Positions 54,726 through 64,000 of a stretch of DNA of 64,000 nt are shown in pieces. Positions within the stretch are counted from its first letter, which is position 1; every line of letters starts with the position of its first letter. The notes under the pieces are model-generated. The model did not search any database. It saw nothing but the letters and a program-made list of their open reading frames with translations, and was not told the origin of the DNA. Position numbers and translations under genes: made by a program. The DNA comes from Varanus komodoensis (Eukaryota; Chordata; Lepidosauria; Squamata; Varanidae), in contig NW_025336481.1 in the NCBI RefSeq assembly GCF_004798865.1, forward strand, positions 36,535,124-36,599,123. Direction: 5' to 3'.

Positions 54726-56547
54726 TGAACAGGAGATAACTGGCTGGGTGCTGGCAAAGTCTTTTCTTGGAGCACTTTGAAGTGATTTGCTCTTATGTTA
54801 CATCTTTACCAAAAATTTGTTCTAATCTGTATTTTAATCAGCCATCCTTAGCCACATCTTTGGTGAAAATTTGGGATATCGATGTTATCGATAAAAATAA
54901 CCTAGGGGTTCCAGCACATTGGTCCAGAACTATTAAATGGTTATTTTAGTGTGGCTATTGAACCCAAATCTAACATGACCCAAGCAGATGTCTATGTGTG
55001 TCATTTATGAGGTACAAGAAGTTGGAATCCAGAAGGTTAGGAGATACTCCACAGGAAAAGCAGAAGGGATTAAATATGGGACTAACGCAAGGGTGACATC
55101 TGATCCTGGTTTCATATCCTAGTTTATAAGTAGTGGTTTGAATATCATGGGGAACTGTGGTTTAAGAAGCCAGGAAACGCATATCAAATCCAGGTGTACA
55201 AGAGGAGGTGGGGAGGGCTGAGGGAGGACACTTTGGGTATATGGCTCATTTTTTGGCTGAAAGCCAATTATTTATTGGCCTTAGATTGTTATATTGGAAC
55301 CAGGACTTGTTGCCTTGGTGCAATAATTGCTTAAAAAAATCTTGGTGTTTCTTAGTTTTGAATGCTACATATTGATTTTGTCTATAACCCTCAGTGTGCT
55401 TACTTGAGAATAAGCACCAGTAAACCAAGTGGGACTTAATTCTGAAGTTTAACATTTTAGAGGCAGGAAGTTTATCTTTCACTTTCTTGCAATACACCTT
55501 GAATACAAAGATGAAAGCTGACAGTCATTTTTCCAGAATATTTTTTTAAAAAAAAGAGAATAAGATTAATAAGCTTGCTTGGGTCCAATCTTGAGTTCTT
55601 TTCCCTGAACAGAAAAGCTCCTTCCATCTATGGATGAGACAACGATAGACTTCCTCTGGAGGTGGATTTCTCTTTCATGAACAATGCCCCACACGGTCTC
55701 AGAGGCCCAGGAGCAGATTTCCAAGCACTCAAGGGGCTGCGGGACCAGGGGAAATCAGCAATTTTGCTGGTAGGAGAGCCCGTGATCATAACTCCACGGA
55801 GGTGATGCTACTGCTGACAGAATGTGAGTTCTCAGCCGCAGCTCTGTATGTGCTGTTCCCAACAGGGGCACCTCACATCCCCTCCCCCTCCCCTGTGCTC
55901 CCTTGATTTCTTCAACCCTTTAGGTCTCGGCCTGCATAACCCATTTCTCCTCCATTAGTTCCTCCCATTTTCTTTTCCTCAGATCTGCCTTCTTCCTTTG
56001 CCTTTCACATCCTTCCTGAAACTTATATTCTAAGGCTGCCGTCCAGTACCTATTTACCTCTGAGTAAGCTTAACTGAACTGCTATATTTGAATAGCCTGG
56101 ACTGCAGAGGTAGGTTTTCATGTCTTCCTGACTCTGGAAAAACTATCATCATGAAAAAGGGACAAAAAGCAGATCGCAATAGCTGTTGTGTTCACTTGGC
56201 ACAACAATGTGCCATCTGTCTATTGTTAAGGTTGCCAGCAAAAATGTAGCTGTAAAATCTACTTTTTATGCCATGTCTGTAACCTGCCCATAATGTATCC
56301 ATTGCTTAAAAGTCACGAAGTTTTAAATTTGCTTCTTCGGCTACTTTAGTATTATGTGGGATTTCCTAGATAAATATTTAATGTATTTCCCCCCCTCACA
56401 AATGTACTTCCCATGCATTTTTTAATTAAAAAAGATGAGACATTTTTATCAGCCTCTGTTTTAGAACCTAAATGCCTGGGGGACATTAAATGGGATTTTG
56501 TTTTTGTTTTTTGGTGAAGCATTCCGTGACTGCCAAATGCTGATGCT
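54726..56547. other. Unassigned sequence
   Basis: About 1.8 kb. A fold-back-like pair (GAACTGTGGTTTAAG with CCTGGTTTCA) lies near 55110-55180. No gene recognised. Confidence 0.4.
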
Positions 56548-56600
56548 CACTGGGGATGATGGGAGTTGTAGTCCAATGCATCTGGTGCATGAGGCACAAG
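56548..56600. mobile_element. Half of a palindromic MITE, family 1
   Basis: CTGGGGATGATGGGAGTTGT and AGTCCAATGCATCTGGTGC are the right-arm words of family 1. Confidence 0.6.
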
Positions 56601-56739
56601 GGAATTTACACAGGCGAAATTATGTAATTTAAACCTGTATAGGTGCAAATATAATTTTAGAATTCTGATGCAGCGGACACTGTCGTGACAAGGCAGGACA
56701 ATGTGTAGGATGACAAAACATGAAAAGACAAAGTATAAC

Positions 56740-57010
56740 ATTTGTCATATAAGGGCCAATATTTTATTTACATCTCCATGTAAATAGAAGTAGATTAATT
56801 TGAGTTAATCTGCAAATATGCTTTCTTGAAAGAGCTGCTTGATAAATATGCCACCTGGAGTAACGTTTCAGCAGTCTTAAAATGAGGGACTTCCCAGCAC
56901 TGAGGTAAGCCGCAGGGCTTTCTCTGCAGTTATCCTGTGCCAAGGAGATTTGCCAGGCCTGTTTTATTTCCTCCCATAAGCTTAAGAACATATGCAGTGA
57001 AATTCTATGC
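56740..57010. promoter_or_regulatory. Candidate enhancer with two perfect palindromes
   Basis: Repeat-free block. ATTTACAT-CTCC-ATGTAAAT at 56766-56785 is a perfect inverted pair of POU/octamer-like half sites. AGATTAA-TTTGAG-TTAATCT at 56792-56811 is a second perfect inverted pair resembling HNF1- or homeodomain-type sites. TGCAAATATGC follows immediately. Two 20-base dyads seven bases apart are unlikely to be random ornament, but function is inferred. Confidence 0.5.
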
Positions 57011-57594
57011 CATGTACTCAGAAACATTGCACTGTGTTCACTGGGGCTTGCTCCCCAATCAAAGAGCGTAGGATAGCGACCTCCCGGTTTTCATAAACAG
57101 CCCCGAATTCTGTTTTTGGGCAACCTTTTGGCCTCCGGATATGGCCTGGAGGAACGTCAGATAGGCTGGAGTTCCAGCTTTGACCTTGCGTATGTCTTCG
57201 GAGGTGGAACGGGGAGTCTGACCTTGGAAAGCCATAGCTCTGCACTCACAGGTTCTTTCCACACTGATTGGCCTCCGAAGGAAAAACTCTGTGGAGCTGG
57301 CATGGCGGGAGGCATTCTGGGGAGTGAGGTAGGGAGGAATGAGGGGCTGCTTCTCCTCTCCTTGTGGGAAGGAGAAAAACACTGAAATGTTTTGCAAGGC
57401 AAGGACAGTGCAGAGTCCACTGCAGCTCCCATACCTCTCCCCCTTCCATGGGATGCCTATAAACTTCTGAGTTTGGGAGGTTACAGGTGGCCGCCCTGGA
57501 TGGCATCCTTTGCCAGTTTCAGTTGCGTGGGTTTCCCATCATCACCAGTGAGCTTTCCTTGCAGCCCAACTGCTTGGCAGGCTGGATGGAGAAA
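57011..57594. other. Unassigned sequence
   Basis: GC-moderate. Overlapping open frames on both strands (up to 112 codons) show no domain I can name. There is a possible GC-richer regulatory stretch around 57180-57480. Confidence 0.35.
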
Positions 57595-57643
57595 TGCAGC
57601 TGGATCCTGGCATCTCTTGTAAAAAGGACCAGGTAGCAGGTGA
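57595..57643 (+). repeat. Segment duplicated at 59638-59697
   Basis: TGCAGCTGGATCCTGGCATC and TCTTGTAAAAAGGACCAGGT are nearly identical to a segment 2 kb downstream in the same orientation, apart from a short insertion there. It ends exactly where CR1 sequence begins. Confidence 0.8.
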
Positions 57644-58030
57644 TTATCAAATTTCCAGATTACACAAAACTGGGTGGGATAGCTAATACCCTCAAAGGCA
57701 CAAAGAAGTTTCCAGGTGATCTTGATAGGTTGGAGTGCTGGGCTTAAAAGAACAGAAAGAAATGCCAAGTTGTGCATCTGGGAAAAAGAAACCAAATGCA
57801 TCATTACAAGGTGGTGAATATTTGGCTCAACAATATTGCAAGTGAGAAGAATCTTGGAGCTGTTGTAGATGACAAGCGGAGTATGAGCCAACAATGTGAT
57901 GTGGCTGCAAAAAGGGCAAAAGTTATTTTAGGCTACATTAATAGAAGTATCACATCCATATCCCATGATCATGGTCTGGAGTCCTTGGACAGCACTCATT
58001 GCATCAAGGGGGCCCACTGAAAAGCCGAGG
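57642..58030 (+). mobile_element. CR1-clade LINE, part after the RT active site
   Basis: The plus strand encodes VIIKFPDYTKLGG at the active-site region, then a KCQVVHLGKKN segment, a NNIASEKNLGAVVDDKRSMS segment, QQCDVAAKRAKVILGYINRS and ITSISHDHG. This is the usual CR1 order. The catalytic pair reads DY in place of DD. The 3' end is missing or decayed beyond 58030. Confidence 0.85.
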
Positions 58031-58734
58031 ACTTCAATATGGTGCTAGCAGTGCCTATGGAAGGCTACTGAGAGCCAGATGAGGCCAGTAGCTCACAGGT
58101 TGCCAACCGATGGCCCTGTGAATCCCTGAACAAACTGGTAAAGTTTGTCACACTTGCAGGATCAGTTCAGTGCCACAAAAACGTTTAGGATAGGCATGGT
58201 TAAAAATATTGATATATTTTAAATGAGCTCATTTAAATATGGATATAATTTAACTAACCCTTGAAACTGAAAAGGAGGATTATAAGTAGGAAGTATAACA
58301 TGTTCTTTTTTCATCTGCAACCTTTCGTAGTTATCGCATACCCAAGGGTTTTTGAATGTTGCACGAAGAAAATTCTACTTAGCACTGAAAGAAAAAAAAA
58401 AAAAAAAACCCTGAATCTTGCTCTCTGCAGTTTTTATTTGAAAAGCTGTGCATAGTTTTTCTTATTTTTGCATGATTTATTCTGAAATTTTGATGTTGCA
58501 AAGGCTTTTCCTGTTCTGCTACTCATGGAAAGGATAAAGAAGCTATAAAGGGTCCTGGAGCGCTCTCCCATGTTTCAATGACCCCCTCTGCTTTCTGTGA
58601 CTTTTAAAGTGTGTCTTCACTAGCACATGTGATACTGATTTATTTTAAATAAAAGATGAAAGGAGAAATTCTCAGGAAACTGACCTGTAATCAACACCGT
58701 ATTATGCATTTTAATCCATTACTTAATTAATGAC
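58031..58734. other. Unassigned sequence with a poly-A run
   Basis: A run of A lies at about 58392-58408. No gene recognised. Confidence 0.45.
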
Positions 58735-59078
58735 TGGCATTTCTACACTGCCCTTCCGTTTGCAAAAATGCCTAGGACAACTCAGAAAAACAGGCTAAAA
58801 CAGTATAAAATATGCAGTAAAACAACACCTCAAGTGGAATCAGTTGTAAACTCAAAACTGAAAACAACACCAGCACCAGTGAAAGCCTTGCAAATTGTGG
58901 TTGAAGACTGGAAATTGTGGGTAAACAAAAGTAGTGAAGGAAAAGGTAAGAGTTGCTCCAGGGAAGATCATTCCAAAAAAATGAGATGCCACAGCTGAAA
59001 AGGCCCTTTCTCTGGTCATCACCTCTCTAACTTCAGAAGGCAGGAAAACTTTGGGCAGCCTCATCTGCTACAGGGCAG
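58735..59078 (-). mobile_element. L2-clade LINE 3' part, old
   Basis: On the minus strand LPSEVREVMTRERAFSAVAS and HFFGMIFPGATL correspond to the L2 block RERAFSVVAP-LWNALP. An AT-rich 3' region and a GCATTTTTGCAAACGGAAGG-type end follow. Confidence 0.75.
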
Positions 59079-59419
59079 TCTGTCTGCCAGGTGCGGCAAG
59101 CCACACGCTGTTGTCTTTGGGTGCTGTCGTCTCTGATTTATTGTGAGCCTGTGAATAAGCGCCCTCCAAAATGTCCTATCCTTGACAGCCTTGCTCAGCT
59201 CTTGTCAACAAGCCATGCACAGTTTTGAGCCAAGATGCTTGCATATCCTGATTGAGCTTCTATTTGACAGCACTTTCTCTTTGACACACTGCCCCATCGG
59301 AGTCTGTCTGAAAGGCATAGAAGCCTCCAAAAGGAGAGCTTGTGGGCCTTGGAGCTGCTCCTGCACAACCCTGGCACAGCACAAGGCATCCAGCTCACCG
59401 GGCCATCCCCTCCCTCCCC
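59079..59419. other. Unassigned sequence
   Basis: Nothing recognised. Confidence 0.35.
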
Positions 59420-60420
59420 CATAGCATGGAGATGTATTGTATTGTCATCCCAATTACATTAATCACTGTTCAGTCCACATCTGCTCATATTAATGAGCGC
59501 GTGCTTTTTTGGCGCACATTTGTATCCTCTCTTGCCCTCTTTTTTACCAATGCAAAAAAGACTCCCTGATCCCTCCACCATTCTGTGCCGAGGCTTATAA
59601 AGCAGCTATCACTCAGCGAGGAAGGACCTGTTTAATGTGCAGCTGGGCCCTGGCTGGGCCCCTGGCACCTCTTGCAAAAAGGCCAGGTAGCAGGTGAGAG
59701 GAAAGACCTGGAGAGACGCTGCTCAGTAGAGAAATGCCTTAATTTGCTAGAAGGCAAACTTCGCAGGCTTCAACGACTCACATCCAAGGCAGCTGCTAAT
59801 GCCCCCTCTGCTGTAAAATTTGCTCTCCCATTGAACCATCTAAAAGCCCTTTGATAATTTACTGAGTTTAGCTGCAGAGGCTGAAGTCCTTCTGACTACT
59901 CATAAGAAGTGCCTTGCTTTTTTCAGCTCTTTTAAGTCAAGCTTGCTTCCCCCATTCCATGTGTTTGACTGGGGCTTGTGTCTGGCAACCAAACCAAAGA
60001 AAATCTTAGTAATTCTATAAAACATGCCTGAACTTTTTATTATTATTATGGAGTGCTCCCTTTACATTAAAATACTTCTGTCCTGACGAGCACCGCACTG
60101 TAGTGGAGCTTGCAGTCCATGTTTCAGTGGAAAAACTTGCCTGTCATCCGGCTCCATGAGAGAACTTGAAACCTGTTATTTATGCCTTGGTAAAACATGA
60201 ATAATATATAGGTGTCAACATGTAGTGCTTTTGGACAAGCTGGTGTATGGTTCTTTTACACAGTTACATAAAAGAATGCTTTTCAAGCATTCAAATGGGA
60301 CATTTCTCTATTGGACTTTTATGGCTTGGTGTGGGAGGCAGATACATTTACAGAGAAGTTTCGAAACACGCAGGCACACACTCAAGTGCAGAAAGCATAT
60401 GTCCAGCGTTTATAGAAACT
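59420..60420. promoter_or_regulatory. Candidate conserved non-coding cluster
   Basis: About 1 kb free of recognisable repeats, with many regulatory-type words: CCCAATTACATTAATCACTG, CTCATATTAATGAGCGCGTG, GCCTTAATTTGCTAGAAGGC and TTTGATAATTTACTGAG. A perfect dyad GAATGCTT-TTC-AAGCATTC lies at 60274-60292. It includes the segment that is duplicated at 57595. I see no conserved protein. Confidence 0.45.
59638..59697 (+). repeat. Segment duplicated at 57595-57643
   Basis: TGCAGCTGGGCCCTGGCTGG, then CCTGGCACCTCTTGCAAAAA and GGCCAGGTAGCAGGTGA. It differs from the other copy by a few substitutions, an extra stretch of about ten bases (CTGGCTGGGC-like) and one base in the GGACC/GGCC step. Confidence 0.8.
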
Positions 60421-61734
60421 GGAATGGAAAAAATCCTCTTTCCCCTCCACTTTTGCATTCTCTAGACTCACTTTATAAATTGCACAGTAACCCCTTGAAG
60501 AATCCCTGAAAAGGAGCAGAAAAAAAACCATTAAATGATATCCAGAGGGCTCTTGTACCAATCAATGTGATTTAAGGGAAGTTTAGAATAAAGTAAATGC
60601 TCTCATATATCAAGAAATAATATATAGTTCTCAAAACTAATAGAAGGCAGTAATTCATGGAAAGTGGTTGTGTTCACTTCATAAACCTCTTGAAACATGG
60701 TGCAAGCAGATTAGGAATGGCAGCAAATTTGAGGGGCATTATCATAATAAGATTCCCAAGTCCCTCATCCCAAATGGAACTAGCATAATGTGACGTTATG
60801 CTACTACAAAGCAGAGATGTAGACCATTTTCTTAGGTGTTGTGTCCAAGAAATGGTACTGACCACCTGCTAGCCAAGTACAAGGTGTTCCTATCAGCAGA
60901 TAAGGTTCTGATCTGGCACAGCACATTCCCCAGTACAGATCTGTGCAAGCATTAAGATCATTGGAGGAGACCGTGCAGTTGTGTCTTGACCTAGAGATTG
61001 CCATCTTGTAGCAAGGCAGAAGCAGGCCCGAATTTTCCCCATTTCATTGTTGGTGGACTGTACCCCACAGACTCCAACCACCTCTGCCCTCCAAATAAAT
61101 ACACATTGAATTTAGACAAAGCCTTTCTGCTGAGCTCTTCCTGGCTGTGTCCTCTTCCTTCTGCAAGCTGGAAGCAGTGGGTGCGTGTTGCAAGGAAGCC
61201 ACACAAAATCCACCCCTCTTCAGTCTGTGGACTTAGAAAGAGAGCTGAGTCGAAAGGAAGTCTAGACATGCTTGCAGAGCCCCAGGTAAGGAACCGGCAA
61301 CCTTCTTCTGTGTTCTGTGCAGCACAAAGAAAGACTGCAGGTTGTGTGTGTGCAAGAAGGATGCCATTTGCCCAGTGGTCATGTGGGTAAGATTCCTGGG
61401 GAAAGCTGTGGATGCTCAGTGTGTTCCTCAGGAAGCTGGACTCATGGCCCTACAAAAGCAGACTGGAGCCCAGGGAGTCCAGTGGTTTCTCACTCCCAAA
61501 ACAGATCCCTCATGCACCTGGTAGGTGTTGCTTTCCCCCACTTCCGGGCTCCTCACAGAACAAGCCCACTCGTGCTGCATCCAGCAGTTCTTTCAGATTT
61601 TGACAGCATCCAACTTATTCAATGGTCTCCTGCTGGCATTTTGGAAGCATCAACTGTAGCATGAGTTATGCAGCCTTTCCTTGAGTAAGTAGGCTGCCCA
61701 GTTTGCTAGTAATTATGGCACCATTATGGCACCA
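60421..61734. other. Unassigned sequence
   Basis: Contains CCCCAGGTAAGGAAC near 61280, a splice-donor-like word at the end of a 60998-61390 open frame of 130 codons. I do not recognise the protein and see no matching acceptor with conviction. Confidence 0.3.
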
Positions 61735-61890
61735 TATTGACTTAAAGGTTTTTATCAATGTTTATATAAACACTTTAGCAATTTTATGCATTTTAATGTA
61801 TGTTGGAATGTATTTTGTGAACCACCGAGAGGTATTTTTAAATATGTTCAGTGGAATATCAGTTTATTAAATAATAAATCAACCATAGAA
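61735..61890 (+). mobile_element. L2-type LINE 3' end
   Basis: TTTATGCATTTTAATGTATG, then TGTGAACCACCGAGAGGTAT and an AATAATAAAT tail follow the L2 3' terminal pattern (GTAAACCGCCCAGAGAG). Confidence 0.5.
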
Positions 61891-64000
61891 TTGCATTTGG
61901 AGCATAGAAACAACTGTGGACCCTGCTGGGCCCTAATAAATCACAGAGTTCAGCAGCAATGAGAAAACTGTAGCCAGGATGAGTGTCTTCGATGGGAGCA
62001 TTCCATACTTGTATCTTTGCCATGCTTATATAACTCAGTCAACAAAGAAGCCTTATTTGAATTCTCAGCACCAGTTGTCCAAACTTTTCCTAGTCCTTTT
62101 AGTAAACCAGATTAAAGTTTCAGGATGCACACAGTATGACAGAGGGACATGTGAATTATTTGACTTAATGAACTCCAGGAAGATACCTTGTCTTTCCATT
62201 CAGCGTGAGCTCCACCATTAGCTAGTATAAGGCGGCCATATCAGGCAGCTGATTTGGGGTGTCAGAATAGTGTAAAAAATGGCTAATTATGGAATGTCTT
62301 ACTGTTACTGTTGTGGCTTACTGTTAGGAAAAGGGCAGGTGCTTGTTGGATTTCTGCCTAGAGCACCAAATAACTTGACTAGTCTTGGGTATTTGCAGCT
62401 TGAATTGGAGGAGGGGATGCTATTCAGCCAGGGTTGTTCTTCTGCCGTTGCCTTCATTCCTTCCAAATAAAGAACAGCTGGTGCTTGATTCCTTCTTGTT
62501 GGTAGGAAGCTCCAATCCAGCAAGTCTCATCTGGAATACCAGAACAGGAGGCAATTCAAGGATCCCTTTCAAGCATCCACTAGCTTTCAAACAGGCTTGA
62601 CATACTACACTTATGAAGATATCACAGAGCTCATTATGTTAGGAAGTAGAAAGTTGGCACATAAAACATGAGTGAAGAGCATCTTTCTGTAAGAACTTAA
62701 AATGGTTTCTGGTGTTTTCCCTACATTTCCTCACCTGACAATGGCCCTCAGATGAAAATGGGAAACAAATGCAAATGGCGACTGTCCAGGAATAGAAGCA
62801 GATGCTTGTCCTGAGGGAGAAGACAAAATGCACGTAGAATGCCTTCTCAGATAGTTTTCCTGAGTCTTCCTGTGAGATTGAGCTCATTTTTTCTCTGATA
62901 TAATATGCCGGATGAACCAAATTTCTGGTGCACTTCTGGTGGAAAACAAAATTCTTTATAGAAATCTTGCATATGAGAAGGGGCATTATCATAAGTCAGC
63001 GTGGGGCCCCAGACCACCTATTCCATAGCCATACTTTCCTCTCCTGAGGAATTTATGGTCAAACTGCCAGTCTCAAACAGGGACCAAAATGTCACTTTCT
63101 TGATCTGAAGAGACAAGAGCTGCATACATAGCTTTCTGAGGTAATTCTCTTTACCTTGGGGAGACGAGCTTGACAGCCAACTCAGTGGACCGTCAAGCAG
63201 CCTGTTAAAGAAAGGAACGGGGTGGAGGGAACCATTCCTACCAGAAAAGCCCTCCTTGCCACATCAGCTATCTGAGGTGCTAATTTCCTGAAGCAAGCAA
63301 AGATGTTGTACAGTTTCAAAACATTTATTCAGCTGGCTACACTGACTGGGCCAGTTTCAACATTGTTCTGCTCACTCTTCGATATGTAAGCAAACAAAAC
63401 ATTTTCAGAACAGTGTTAAGAAAGACACACTTAACTCACAGGATAGATTTAGGTGAGCACCTTTGTTTCCACAAGATCACTTTCCCCCATTCACCTTATT
63501 TTGAAGAGAGAGGTTGGCTCAGCGTATGGTCCAGTAACTCAATGTACTGGTGAACCGGCTGTGGTTTCCAAAGGACTTCTGCCCACTGGGCCACCCCGAG
63601 GGTGTGCCGGGTGCCCCAGAGCCTTTGTGCACACGCTTTGTGTGTGAGCTGTGAGTATGCAGCGAAGGCCACAGGCAGAACCTTCCTCCTGTGTGTGCGT
63701 GAAGGATGTGCTATGGCTGTCCGGCTGAAACGGGTTGCTGAATTTCTGCATGTCTTCATGGATGCTTTGATGCAGATCACTGAGTTCTCTTTTAGGCCAG
63801 GCCTGCTGTGATTTTAAAATCTCTCCACTGCCTTTTCCTTAGGCTTCTTTCACTGGCTATTTCGCATCTTCCTTCTTTCACATCAGCCTGCAAAACCCCG
63901 CCCACCTGCCCGCCATTTTTTCTGCTGCCCATAGCCCATCATCCCATTAGTCATTCATTGTGTGGCAGCTGGAGGATAGCGGAAGAGAGAAATAATTTCA
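61891..64000. other. Unassigned sequence
   Basis: About 2.1 kb with only short open frames and no repeat, RNA gene or exon that I can support. Confidence 0.45.

Noticed and set aside
60998-61390. 130-codon frame with a downstream GGTAAG donor-like word
   Set aside because: No recognisable domain or acceptor; length is within chance for this many frames.
1-64000. Retrovirus or LTR element, Polinton
   Set aside because: I looked for gag, integrase, envelope or long terminal repeats and saw none that I could support.

Overview
The window looks like about 64 kb of nuclear DNA from a squamate reptile (lizard or snake). The evidence is its repeat content: RTE-clade BovB LINEs of the squamate type, a Sauria-type tRNA SINE whose tail carries the GTAAAGGTAAAGG motif, many L2-clade LINE pieces, CR1 LINE pieces, MIR-like CORE-SINEs, a second tRNA-type SINE, Penelope-like remnants, a Tc1/mariner remnant and several fold-back MITE families. 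I found no host protein-coding exon, rRNA, tRNA gene or CRISPR array that I can support. The species cannot be told from the sequence.

Layout. 1-6 kb: Sauria SINE, a 100-N gap, L2 and CR1 pieces, a fold-back element, a mariner remnant clipped by a BovB copy. 6-12.7 kb: mostly unique AT-rich DNA with a repeat-free block at 9.5-10.2 kb that resembles a conserved enhancer. 12.7-18.7 kb: Penelope-like remnants, MITEs, a second SINE/N-gap/BovB junction. 20-26 kb: CR1 and a run of CORE-SINEs, one nested in another SINE with a clean target-site duplication. 26.8-32.3 kb: two more enhancer-like blocks. 33-48 kb: L2, CR1, BovB and MITE debris, including an L2 with several internal deletions. 50-53 kb: the longest element, an L2 LINE covering the end of the endonuclease, the reverse transcriptase and the 3' tail. 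54-60.4 kb: three enhancer-like blocks separated by CR1 and L2 insertions. The rest is unique sequence.

The only open frames with recognisable products belong to dead or dying LINEs, plus a 27-residue transposase remnant. Repeat-free blocks with inverted motifs and homeodomain- or POU-like sites suggest a gene desert or a long intron with developmental regulatory elements. That part is inference: conservation cannot be tested here. I see no evidence for a new defence, toxin or biosynthetic system. The most useful observations are a long inverted repeat at 1674-2126, the same in-frame TGA in both long BovB copies, a 50-bp segment duplicated at a CR1 5' junction, paired perfect palindromes at 56766-56811, and a multiply deleted L2 at 44.5-45.2 kb.
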